49,119 bases of DNA from Gammaproteobacteria bacterium (GTDB lineage: Bacteria; Pseudomonadota; Gammaproteobacteria; Steroidobacterales; Rariloculaceae), in NCBI GenBank assembly GCA_022820625.1, contig JAJEFE010000007.1, positions 1 to 49,119 on the forward strand. Direction: 5' to 3'. The translations under genes were made by a program, and so were the position numbers. Under the pieces are notes generated by a model. That model was given only the letters and a program-made list of their open reading frames with translations, ran no database searches and had not been told where the DNA came from. Below are positions 16,044 to 24,871 of the stretch, in pieces (position 1 is the stretch's first letter; every line of letters begins with the position of its first letter).

Positions 16044-17714
16044 ATGGATTCGTTCACGCAGGAACTCATTCAGGACTCGCTGACCGCGACCTCCGAGGAA
16101 ATGTTCGCCGCCATGGCGCGTGCCGCCATGAGTTCAGTGATCTACGAGGTACTGGATTTCGGCGTTGCCATCACCGACGCTGAAGGCAACCTGGCGAGCG
16201 TGGGAGCCGGCATTCCGGGCTTTGTGGGAATGCTGGCGCCGGCCGTGCAGGCGATCCTGGGCAGGCATCCGCCGCCGTCGATCCGGCCGGGCGACATCTT
16301 CATCGCCAACGATCCTTTTGAGGGCGGAGTCAGCCACGCCAATGACGTGGTTCTGGCCATGCCCGTGTTCTTTGAGGGCCGGCTGATCGCGTGGACCGCC
16401 AACAAGGGGCATTGGGTGGATATTGGCGGCATGACTCCGGGCTCCATGTCGCCCGAGGCCACGGAACTGTTTCAGGAAGGCCTGATCCTGCCCCCGCTCA
16501 AGGTTTTCGAGGCCGGCAGTCCCGTCGAGGCGGTGTTCGAGATCATTCGCGCGAACAGCCGTTTGCCCGATCAGGCCCTGGGAGACCTGTGGGCGGGCGT
16601 GGCCGCGCTCAGGTTGGGGGAGCGAAGGCTACGGGAGCTGTGCGGCAAGTACGGTCGAAGCACGCTCGTCGACGCAATCCGGCGGTACATGGACTACGGC
16701 GAGACCATGGCCCGCAATGGCCTGGCTTCGCTTCCCGAAGGCGAGTTCTGCGGCACGGATCGGCTGGATGACGGCCGGGAGATCAGCGCACTGATTCGAA
16801 TAGGCGGCGGGGAGATGACCATCGACTTGCGCGACAACCCGGACCAGGACGACGGGCCCGTGAACGGCACTCGCGACGCCACGCTGGTGGGCGCCCGGGC
16901 GGTCTTCAAGTCGATCACCCTGCCGGAGCCGTGGGCCAACGCCGGCTGCTTCCGCCCTCTGAAGGTCCTGACCCGTCCGGGCTCGATTTTCCACGCGCTT
17001 CGTCCCGCGGCCGTTGGGCTTTACTACGAAAACAAGATGCGGTCCAAGGACCTCATCCTCAAGACGCTCGCGCCGCACATGCCGGACCGGCTTCCCGCCG
17101 GCCACTTCTCCTCGATTTGCGCAACCGTGATTCGTTCGCAGACGCCGGGCGAACCGGACCGGACTTTCGTTGAACCGCAGCTGGGCGGTTGGGGGGCCGG
17201 TCACGACCGCGACGGCGACAGCGCGCAGTTTTCCATTTCCCACGGCGATACTTTCAACTGCCCGGTGGAAGTCAACGAATCCCGCAACGGCATCCATGTG
17301 CGCCGCTACGCGCTGAATCCGGAAGCTGCGGGCGCCGGCCGGTTTCGGGGCGGGAAGGGTGTGGAGCTACACTACGAAATCGTCGGCCGCAGGGGCTGGG
17401 TTACGGCCGGATTCACTCGCTGCGAGGTCCCGCCGTGGGGACTCTCCGGCGGTATGGACGGGACAGGGAATCGCATCGAGATCAAGCGGCGCGGCCAGGC
17501 ATCGGAAGTTGGCGCGGCCTTCAACAATGCGGAACTGGCCAGAGGCGACGTGGTGCGGATCATTACCGGCAACGGCGGCGGATTCGGCGAACCCTTGCGC
17601 CGCAGCAGGGTACGGATTCTGCGGGACTTGCGGGACGGCTATGTGTCCGTCAAGGAAGCCGTGGAGACCTATCGGGTGGCTCCCGAAGTTGCCGCCGGCG
17701 CCACGAAGCCTTGA
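16044..17714 (+). CDS. hyuB: Hydantoinase B / oxoprolinase-family protein (orphan HyuB)
   Basis: A 556-residue HyuB-family protein (N-methylhydantoinase B, acetone carboxylase and 5-oxoprolinase group). Typical segments are MFAAMARAAMSSVIYEV at the N-terminus, IFIANDPFEGGVSHANDVV, and GRFRGGKGVELHYEIVG. The family works with a HyuA ATPase subunit to open a cyclic amide or carboxylate at the cost of ATP. No hyuA lies next to this copy; the only hyuA is about 7 kb away on the other strand, beside its own hyuB. The gene follows the TonB receptor by 39 bases and precedes an MFS transporter by 31, so all three may be co-transcribed. Confidence 0.88.
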   Translation: MDSFTQELIQDSLTATSEEMFAAMARAAMSSVIYEVLDFGVAITDAEGNLASVGAGIPGFVGMLAPAVQAILGRHPPPSIRPGDIFIANDPFEGGVSHANDVVLAMPVFFEGRLIAWTANKGHWVDIGGMTPGSMSPEATELFQEGLILPPLKVFEAGSPVEAVFEIIRANSRLPDQALGDLWAGVAALRLGERRLRELCGKYGRSTLVDAIRRYMDYGETMARNGLASLPEGEFCGTDRLDDGREISALIRIGGGEMTIDLRDNPDQDDGPVNGTRDATLVGARAVFKSITLPEPWANAGCFRPLKVLTRPGSIFHALRPAAVGLYYENKMRSKDLILKTLAPHMPDRLPAGHFSSICATVIRSQTPGEPDRTFVEPQLGGWGAGHDRDGDSAQFSISHGDTFNCPVEVNESRNGIHVRRYALNPEAAGAGRFRGGKGVELHYEIVGRRGWVTAGFTRCEVPPWGLSGGMDGTGNRIEIKRRGQASEVGAAFNNAELARGDVVRIITGNGGGFGEPLRRSRVRILRDLRDGYVSVKEAVETYRVAPEVAAGATKP

Positions 17715-17745
17715 ATTCCTTCTCCCAGACCGAAATGAGCAGCCT

Positions 17746-19092
17746 GTGACCGGCGCGGACGGACCACCGCCCGTTTACCGCCCGGCACGCTACTGGTACG
17801 TCACCGGCGTGCTGATGCTGGCCTACATGGTCTCGTACGTGGACCGTTCCATTCTTACGCTGCTGGTCGAACCGATCCGGCGTGACATGGGATTCAGCGA
17901 CATACAGATCAGCCTCCTGCACGGCCTTGCGTTTGCGCTGTTCTATTCCCTGATGGGCTTTCCGGTCGGGCGCATTGCCGACAGGCGTCACCGCGTCGGC
18001 ATTATCGCTGTCGGCATTGCGTTCTGGAGCCTGATGACGGCGGTGTGTGGAATCGCCCGAAACTTCGTTCAGTTCTTCCTGGCCCGCGTAGGTGTCGGCG
18101 TTGGCGAGGCAGCGCTGAATCCCGCCGCCTATTCGATACTCACCGACTACTTCCCGCGCGAGAAACTGTCACGTGGAATCAGTACCTATGTGATGGGAAC
18201 ATACATGGGGTTCGGCGTTTCCTACCTGGTGGGCGCCTGGGTGCTCGGCGTCGTGCAGGAGATGCCGGACTTCGAGGTTCCACTGCTCGGCAGGTTCTAT
18301 TCGTGGCAAATGGCGTTTTTCCTGGTTGCCGCCCCCGGGATACTGCTCCTGCTGCTGCTGACTACTGTTCGCGAACCCTATCGCCGCGACCGTATGTACA
18401 AGGAGGGTCCCAGCGCGAAGGGCGTGCCCTTGCGGGAGTTTCTTGCCTTCGTGAACACCAACCGGCGCACTTTTCTCTGCCACGCCGCCGGCTACGGATG
18501 CCTTGGAGTATTGGTCAATGGGATGGCCTTGTGGACGCCCACCTTCCTTGTCCGCACTTACGGCTGGGAGATGGTCGACGCGGGTTTCGCCTACGGCGCC
18601 ATTCTTCTCGTGTTCGGAGCGGGCGGAATCTATTGCGGCGGGTGGCTGGCGGACCATCTGCGCGCGCGCGGGCAGCGAACGGCCACCTTTCGCACTGCGG
18701 CGATCTGCGCTCTCCTCGCGATCCTCCCTGCAACGCTCTTTCCCCTGGCGAAAACCGCTTCCACCGCTTTGCTTGTCATGATTCCGATGGTGTTTCTCTC
18801 GGCCGCGCCCTGGGGCGTTGCCGTAGCCTCCATTCAGCAGATCACGCCCAATGAATTGCGCGGACAGGTTTCTGCGCTGATGTACCTGTTCCCGGTCAAC
18901 CTGATCGGCATCGGCCTGGGTCCCACCGCAGTGGCCTTGATTACGGAGCGGGGCTTCGGAAATCCCGCAGACCTCAAGTATTCGATGGCGATCGTGGGGT
19001 GTGTCGCCGGCGTCCTGGCCACCGGCATCCTCAGCGCAGGCGTCCGGCCTTTCCGCGCCAGCCTTCGCCGCGCCGAGCGCTGGACTACCTGA
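17746..19092 (+). CDS. MFS transporter, spinster-like
   Basis: I place the start at the GTG of VTGADGPPPVYRPARYWYV; the upstream part of the open frame only shadows the hydantoinase gene. The 448-residue protein has about 12 membrane helices, the loop-2 motif GRIADRRHRV, the motif ARVGVGVGEAALNPAAYSIL in helix 4 and the SFP-like cytoplasmic middle loop. This is the pattern of the spinster/hexuronate-like MFS group, common as an organic-acid permease in such clusters. It probably carries the substrate or a product across the inner membrane. It is convergent with the LuxR-type regulator, with ends nine bases apart. Confidence 0.85.
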   Translation: MTGADGPPPVYRPARYWYVTGVLMLAYMVSYVDRSILTLLVEPIRRDMGFSDIQISLLHGLAFALFYSLMGFPVGRIADRRHRVGIIAVGIAFWSLMTAVCGIARNFVQFFLARVGVGVGEAALNPAAYSILTDYFPREKLSRGISTYVMGTYMGFGVSYLVGAWVLGVVQEMPDFEVPLLGRFYSWQMAFFLVAAPGILLLLLLTTVREPYRRDRMYKEGPSAKGVPLREFLAFVNTNRRTFLCHAAGYGCLGVLVNGMALWTPTFLVRTYGWEMVDAGFAYGAILLVFGAGGIYCGGWLADHLRARGQRTATFRTAAICALLAILPATLFPLAKTASTALLVMIPMVFLSAAPWGVAVASIQQITPNELRGQVSALMYLFPVNLIGIGLGPTAVALITERGFGNPADLKYSMAIVGCVAGVLATGILSAGVRPFRASLRRAERWTT

Positions 19093-19101
19093 CCGCCGAA
19101 T

Positions 19102-21831
19102 TCAGATCAGGTTGTGTTCGCGGGCGACCCGCATGGCTTCGGTTCGACGGTTGACGGACAGTTTGCGGAACACGTTCTTCAGGTGGAACTTGACCGTATG
19201 CTCGGTCATGTAGAGCGCTCGGGCGATCTGCTTGTTGGAGCGGCCCAGCGAGAGCTCCCAGAGCACCTCCATTTCGCGCGGGCTCAAGGAGACGCGGTTG
19301 GATGCATCAGGTCGCCTTTCGGCCGACTGCTGAATGAGGTTGATGGCTTCGCCCACGAAGCGCCGGGTTGCCGTCTCGCCGGGTTTTCTCCGCCAGTAGC
19401 TCAGGGCATGCCTGAGCAGTGCAAGCATTGAGCCGGGTCTTGCGACCGCGCCCGTCAATCCCTCGGGCCTCGCCATGCGAATGGCGCGCGCCAACTGCTC
19501 AAGGGCTTCCCGGCGCTGATCAAGCCGGTGGAGATGCGCCGCGCGGGTGACGCGCACGCGCAGCAGGAGGAACCCCGCACCCAGTTTTCTGCAGCATTCT
19601 TCGGCCTCCTCCAGGAAGGCCTCGCCGTCGGCGCGGTCCGTGTCTCCGCAATGGTTGGCAAGCGCCAGCATGGCGTGTACGTGGTTGCGCCACCAGAACC
19701 GCTTCTCGAGCCACAGCCCCGGAGGATGCCTGTCGCGAACCTTCCGGGCGATCAGCCCGGCGGCCAGCCGGTCGCCTTTTTCGACCGCCACGTGCAATGC
19801 CATGGAATCCGCGTGCCGGTCGAGGCGCTCCATGGACCGCTCGCGCGCCAGGCGCCTGGTCCGTTCAATGATGCTGTTTGCCGCTTCGATGTCTCCGTGC
19901 AGGAGCGCGCGGTCAACCGTGGTTTCCAGTCCCAGCGCATAGATTTCGAACCATCCGTCGTAGCGCGCCGTGTGTTCGAGGGCCATCTCGAATCTCCGCC
20001 AGTCCTCTTCGGTGAGTTCGTTTCGCCAGAAAAGCAGCGCGCCCAGGGCCACGTCCGACAGCGACTTGAGCCCGCTGTCGCTGCCGAAGTTGTCGGACGC
20101 CATCGAACTGCTTTCACGCGCATCGGCGAGTGCCTGGTTGATTCGGCCCAGGTGGAAATTGTTGACCGCGGCATGCACGTAGCAGTAATTGAGGCCGAGC
20201 ACGGAGTTGGCCTGGCGCATATAGCGCATGGCGGCGCGCAGGGTCGTTTCGGCGGTCCGGAAGCGCCCGCGGTAGATGTGCATCACCACTCTCTGGCAGG
20301 CAAGCACGCCGTCGGTCACGCGGTCGGGTTCGCCATTGGGCAAGGCGTTCTGCTTCTGTCCGGTCACGTTATTCAAAGCAGCTTCATCGTCCTCGTACGC
20401 GCAAAGCAGCGCGCCGATATTGAGCGCGTCGCGCGCAAACCACTTGCGCCAGTTTGCGTCGCCGTCGGTTCGTTCGCGCTGCGCGCAGGCGCGGTCGAAG
20501 TGGCCCCGGGCCGACGCCACGTTGCCCATCTTCAAAAGCAGATAGGACTTTGCGATTTCAAGGCGCGGGAAAAGCGTGACCTGGTCCTCGGGAATGAGGT
20601 TCAGGAGGTTGCGCAGATAGCCGATCCCGCCGAAGAGGATGAGTTCCCAGCCGCCTGCCGACTCGATCAGCTGCGCCGCCCTCGGCATGTCCCCGGCCAG
20701 CACGGCATGCCGCACGGCATGTTGCGTATCGCCATCGTGCTCGAACCACTGCGACGCTCGCGCATGCAGTTCCTCCACGCGGTCGGCTTCGCGCTCTCCC
20801 AGCAAACCCGTCAGAAACTCCGCGAACAGGTGGTGGTAGCGATACCATTCGCCCTCTTCGTCCAGCCGCACGATCAGGGCACTGAGGTCACTGAGCGAGT
20901 GGAGTATCTTCGAGGAGTCGGCGCCGCCATAAACCGCGGTGGCGAGCTCGACGTTGAATTGGTCCAGAATGCTGGTGCGCGTGAGTAACTGCTGGTGTTT
21001 TTCGGCCAGGCCGCGCACGACCTGCTCGGAGAAGAAGTGCGCGATGTGTCCCTCGCGTCCGGTCATGGCGCGCATGTCGAACGAGCCGCCTCCCACATAG
21101 GCCAGGCGGGCAAGCTGCACGGCCACCGGCCATCCCTCGGTTGTGGACTGAATAGTTCCCAGCACTTCGTCGTTGCGGATGTTGCCCAGGGCCTGCTCCA
21201 TTTCGGCATCGGAGAACCGCAGCATCTCGGCGCCGATTTCAATTCCGCGCCCGGTAAGGCAAAGCTGCGCAACGTTGAAAGCCGGCCGGTGACGAGAGCT
21301 GATGATCAAGTGGAAGTTGCCTGGCGCGTTGTCAATCAGCTTGTCCATCAACTGGTCGATCGATTCGGATTCCAGCCGGTGGTAGTCGTCGAGTATCAGA
21401 ACCACGGGTTTGCCGGCCGCCTCGACCGAAGACAGGAAACGCACCAGGGCCGATTCCAGCGGCAGTTCGGTAAGCCCCTGCTCGGCGAACATCTCGAGCT
21501 GGCCCAGGTCCACGCCTGCTTCCGCCAGCGCGAAGATGGAATAGCACAAAAAGCGGTAGGTGTCCGCATCCTGTCCGTCGAGGGTCAGCCAGCCGGCCCT
21601 GCAGCCGTCCGCTGACAGCCGCTCGCGCCACTGCGTCAGTAGCGTCGTCTTGCCATAGCCCGCCGGCGCGATGACGATGGACGCCTGGTAGTTCAGAAGA
21701 TCGTCGAGCGAGGCGACCAGGCCGGAGCGCTCAAGCAGGGAATGGTGTCCCAGGGGCGGTCTCAACTTGCCGCGCAGCACCCAGGGACTGGTGCCTTTTG
21801 CGGTTTTGCCTGATGCTGCTTTAGCGCCCAT
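19102..21831 (-). CDS. LuxR-family LAL (MalT-like) transcriptional regulator
   Basis: A 909-residue regulator with the MalT architecture: an N-terminal STAND ATPase with Walker A APAGYGKTT (55-63) and Walker B VVLILDDYH (about 143-151), a long helical TPR-like middle region (about 330-830), and a C-terminal LuxR helix-turn-helix (SLSPREMEVLWELSLGRSNKQ and TVKFHLKNVFRKL). MalT-type proteins are ATP-dependent activators switched on by a small molecule bound to the TPR region. Its place between the transporter/hydantoinase genes and the hyuAB-permease operon makes it the probable regulator of the catabolic region. The start is not firmly set because no strong ribosome site is seen. Confidence 0.9.
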   Translation of the reverse strand: MGAKAASGKTAKGTSPWVLRGKLRPPLGHHSLLERSGLVASLDDLLNYQASIVIAPAGYGKTTLLTQWRERLSADGCRAGWLTLDGQDADTYRFLCYSIFALAEAGVDLGQLEMFAEQGLTELPLESALVRFLSSVEAAGKPVVLILDDYHRLESESIDQLMDKLIDNAPGNFHLIISSRHRPAFNVAQLCLTGRGIEIGAEMLRFSDAEMEQALGNIRNDEVLGTIQSTTEGWPVAVQLARLAYVGGGSFDMRAMTGREGHIAHFFSEQVVRGLAEKHQQLLTRTSILDQFNVELATAVYGGADSSKILHSLSDLSALIVRLDEEGEWYRYHHLFAEFLTGLLGEREADRVEELHARASQWFEHDGDTQHAVRHAVLAGDMPRAAQLIESAGGWELILFGGIGYLRNLLNLIPEDQVTLFPRLEIAKSYLLLKMGNVASARGHFDRACAQRERTDGDANWRKWFARDALNIGALLCAYEDDEAALNNVTGQKQNALPNGEPDRVTDGVLACQRVVMHIYRGRFRTAETTLRAAMRYMRQANSVLGLNYCYVHAAVNNFHLGRINQALADARESSSMASDNFGSDSGLKSLSDVALGALLFWRNELTEEDWRRFEMALEHTARYDGWFEIYALGLETTVDRALLHGDIEAANSIIERTRRLARERSMERLDRHADSMALHVAVEKGDRLAAGLIARKVRDRHPPGLWLEKRFWWRNHVHAMLALANHCGDTDRADGEAFLEEAEECCRKLGAGFLLLRVRVTRAAHLHRLDQRREALEQLARAIRMARPEGLTGAVARPGSMLALLRHALSYWRRKPGETATRRFVGEAINLIQQSAERRPDASNRVSLSPREMEVLWELSLGRSNKQIARALYMTEHTVKFHLKNVFRKLSVNRRTEAMRVAREHNLI

Positions 21832-21880
21832 GTGCAGGGGACGACCGAACGGGGCCTCGGAGAAATTTCAGGTTACCAAA

Positions 21881-23143
21881 TCATGTGGGACGCACCAAGA
21901 CGCCCGATCGGCGAAGACCACCTCCCAGAATCACGCTGAGCGCCCCTGCGACCACGATGGAGTCGAGTGCCGCGACCGAAGTCAGCGTGAAAAAGCCGAA
22001 ATGGGAGCAGGCGCCTACGCTCACTGCCGCGGCCCAGGTTGCCAGGGCCTTCAGTGAGAGGAGGGGGCGCTTGCTCAATTCCACTTCATCAAAGCGTTTG
22101 CGGAACAGCAGGGTGTCGACAAGGTAAATGCTCGAGATCGGCGGAATCGTGATCCCCAGCAGTACCAGGTACTCGATCAGGTAGTCGCCGGCGCCGGCCA
22201 GGGCCAGAAGGGTGCCGAGCGCCCCCACTCCCACAATGAGCACTCGCAAATCCAGGCGGCGAAATACCGTAGCCAGCGCCAGCGCCCCGGAGTAGACCGA
22301 GAGGACATTCGAGGACCAGGCGGCCAGTATCAGCAGAAGAAAGGCGGGGATGCCGATACCAAGCGCGATCATCACATTCAGCAGGTCCGGTTCATTGTAG
22401 GCGATGGACGGAATGGCGGTGCAGAACAAAAGAACCGGAAACGAAATGGCCAGCGCCACAAAGGCCGAGCCCAGCGCGGCGCGCCTGGACCGCGCGAACC
22501 GGGCGTAGTCGGGCTGGATCGTCACTCCGGCAATGTAGCTGCCCACGATCGCCGAGATGGCGGTGGTGAGCGTCATCGGAGCTCCTCCGGTCGGTTCGGT
22601 CCATTGCTCCAGTTGCGGCAGTGACATCCAGGCCGCCATCATCAGGAAGCCAAGCATTACGGGAACCAGCGCCAGGGCCAATTTGTCTATGCCCTTGAAC
22701 CCGGTCACGGTAACTGCCACGATGAGCCCGCCGCCCAGGATCATGTAGATCTCTACCGGCCAGTCGATGCCGAACACCGTGCGGCCCATGAGGTTGGCGG
22801 CTCTGCCGAACAGTGCGCTGGTGACGCCGAACCAGCCGATCAGGGTCATGGAGACCACCGTACTGGCGATTCTTCCGCCCCAGCGCCCGAACGCGAATTC
22901 ATTGAGCATATAGGCCGACAGCCCCGATTTCTGTCCGCAGAGTCCGGTAAGCGCAGCCATCGAGCCGAGAATGAAGCAGCCGCAGCCGAAAGCGATCGCC
23001 GCATTGCGCAAGCCGAGGCTGGCGCCCAGATTGGCCGCCATCAGGAACGCCGGAACCGCGATGGTCCCGCCCACGATCACGAGCGCGATGTGCCAACCCG
23101 TATAGGTGGCCGAGGCGGGGACCTGGGACTTGGAAAAATCCAT
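21881..23143 (-). CDS. NCS1-family permease (cytosine/purine/hydantoin type)
   Basis: A 420-residue protein with about 12 membrane helices. The N-terminal stretch GGTIAVPAFLMAANLGASLGL and the segment SYIAGVTIQPDYARFARSRR are typical of nucleobase-cation-symport-1 carriers such as CodB and Mhp1. Such carriers import cytosine, purines, allantoin or hydantoins with sodium or protons. It lies 54 bases downstream of hyuB in the same direction, so it is probably the third gene of a hyuA-hyuB-permease operon, which favours a hydantoin- or pyrimidine-like substrate. Confidence 0.85.
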   Translation of the reverse strand: MDFSKSQVPASATYTGWHIALVIVGGTIAVPAFLMAANLGASLGLRNAAIAFGCGCFILGSMAALTGLCGQKSGLSAYMLNEFAFGRWGGRIASTVVSMTLIGWFGVTSALFGRAANLMGRTVFGIDWPVEIYMILGGGLIVAVTVTGFKGIDKLALALVPVMLGFLMMAAWMSLPQLEQWTEPTGGAPMTLTTAISAIVGSYIAGVTIQPDYARFARSRRAALGSAFVALAISFPVLLFCTAIPSIAYNEPDLLNVMIALGIGIPAFLLLILAAWSSNVLSVYSGALALATVFRRLDLRVLIVGVGALGTLLALAGAGDYLIEYLVLLGITIPPISSIYLVDTLLFRKRFDEVELSKRPLLSLKALATWAAAVSVGACSHFGFFTLTSVAALDSIVVAGALSVILGGGLRRSGVLVRPT

Positions 23144-23197
23144 CCGCCGGCTTTTTCGGTTCCTAGGGTCCGAAAATCCGCGGCGCTGCGCGGCGCC

Positions 23198-24871
23198 TCA
23201 TCCGCTGAACCCGAATACGTGGGCCGCCCGCTCGCGGGTGAGATAACCGTTCTTGATGTCCCGTTCGATGTCCGCGCGCTTGCGTTGCCTGGGATCGCCG
23301 TACCCGCCGCCTGTCGCCGACACCAGCCGAATGCAATCACCTTGCTCCGCGCGCACCATCGTGCACATGGAGTAGCGCTCCTCTTCCCCGGACTTGCGCA
23401 GGACCTTGGCGTAATTGGTGGATCCCTCAAGACCTTCCTCTATCGCCCAAGGACGCGCTTCCGTGCGGCTGGCGGCATAGGTCAGAAACACTTCCGGCGA
23501 GACAACGCGGTAATCCAGAACGACGCCCTTGCCGCCCCGGTACTGTCCTTCTCCGCCGGCTTCGCCGTGGAATGCGTATTGCTCGACTTGCAACCCATAG
23601 CGCGTTTCGAACAACTCCACGGGCACGTTGTAGGTTTCGCCGTTGCCGCAGCAGAACTGCCCGCTGTCTCCGTCCACGCCATCCGAGGCGCCCCAGCCGC
23701 CCACCAGCGGCTGACCCATGACGAACAACTCGCCCGTGTCCGGATGCATGCCGGAAATGAAATTGGCCCCCACCGTACGCTGATGTCCCGCGGACAGCCG
23801 GTCCGACATGGCCGGAGCGAGGGCCTTCCACATCACGTCGATGGCGGCGATCAGGGACTCGTAATAGAGGGAGACCGGCGCCGGCGAGGTTGCGCTGATG
23901 ACCGTGCCTTCCGGACAGATCACTTCCAGCGGCCGGAAGCAGCCGCCGTTGGCCGGTATTTCGGTGTTGGTGACGGCCTTGAAGAGGCAGCGCGCTCCGG
24001 TTATCAGGCCCGTGTAGGCGCAATTGATCGGCCCCTGGGCCTGCTTGCTGGTGCCGGTGAAGTCCGCGGTGATCCTGTCGTTTCCGATGGTCACCGTGCA
24101 CTGGATTTCGAAGGGGCCGTTACCGAGGCCATCGCTTTCCACAATGTCCGTCGCCTTGAAGGAACCCGCCGGCAGCTTGCGGATCTCTTCGATGGTCATA
24201 CGCTCGCCGTAGTCGAGAAGGTCTTCCATCGCCTCCAGGACGGACTCCACCCCGTACTTGGCCGCCAGCTCCCGGATTCGGGCCGCACCGACGCGAGCCG
24301 CCGCCACTCCCGAATGCATGTCGCCGATGGTGGATTCGGGAAGACGGACGTTGTCCCGAATGATCTGCACCAGGGCCTTGTTCAGTTCGCCTGCCGAGTA
24401 GAGTTTGAGGAACCGGAAGTGCAGCCCCTCCTGATAAATCTCGGTCGATTCCGTCGATACGCTGCCGGGTTGAGCGCCCCCCACCTCGGTCCAGTGCGCC
24501 TTGTTGACCGTAAAGGCGATGAGCCTCCCGCCGTGGAACACCGGAACGATGATCACGACGTCCGAAAGATGCGTCCCGCCTCCGCAGTAGGGGCTGTTGG
24601 TAATGAAAGCGTCGCCTTCGGCGATGTCGCCCGGTTCCGGGTAGTGGTCAAGCAGATCCTGAACGGCCGTGTCCAGCGTGGCCAGAAAGGCGGTGACTCC
24701 GTTGCCCTGGGCCAGAAGATTGCCCCTGGCATCCGTGGCGCCCACCGCGAAGTCGGTGGTTTCATAAATGATGGGGCTCATGCTGGTGCGGATGACCGCC
24801 TCGAACATCTCGTCTCCGACCGCCACGATGCAGTCCTTTATGACTTCCCGATCGAATGACGTGGAACTCAT
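23198..24871 (-). CDS. hyuB: Hydantoinase B (HyuB)
   Basis: A 557-residue HyuB-family protein, starting with FDREVIKDCIVAVGDEMFEA and containing AFITNSPYCGGGTHLSDVV and GQYRGGKGVVLDYRVVSP. Its ATG overlaps the hyuA stop by four bases (ATGA), so the two subunits are made together. It is the second hyuB-type gene of the window and is distinct from the orphan copy at 16044-17714. Together with HyuA it should hydrolyse a cyclic amide in an ATP-dependent reaction, as in N-methylhydantoinase and 5-oxoprolinase. The exact substrate is not shown by sequence. Confidence 0.9.
   Translation of the reverse strand: MSSTSFDREVIKDCIVAVGDEMFEAVIRTSMSPIIYETTDFAVGATDARGNLLAQGNGVTAFLATLDTAVQDLLDHYPEPGDIAEGDAFITNSPYCGGGTHLSDVVIIVPVFHGGRLIAFTVNKAHWTEVGGAQPGSVSTESTEIYQEGLHFRFLKLYSAGELNKALVQIIRDNVRLPESTIGDMHSGVAAARVGAARIRELAAKYGVESVLEAMEDLLDYGERMTIEEIRKLPAGSFKATDIVESDGLGNGPFEIQCTVTIGNDRITADFTGTSKQAQGPINCAYTGLITGARCLFKAVTNTEIPANGGCFRPLEVICPEGTVISATSPAPVSLYYESLIAAIDVMWKALAPAMSDRLSAGHQRTVGANFISGMHPDTGELFVMGQPLVGGWGASDGVDGDSGQFCCGNGETYNVPVELFETRYGLQVEQYAFHGEAGGEGQYRGGKGVVLDYRVVSPEVFLTYAASRTEARPWAIEEGLEGSTNYAKVLRKSGEEERYSMCTMVRAEQGDCIRLVSATGGGYGDPRQRKRADIERDIKNGYLTRERAAHVFGFSG

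Noticed and set aside
17359..17745. Upstream extension of the MFS transporter frame
   Set aside because: It overlaps the end of hyuB and reads as non-homologous, charged sequence; the first membrane-protein-like residues follow the GTG at 17746.
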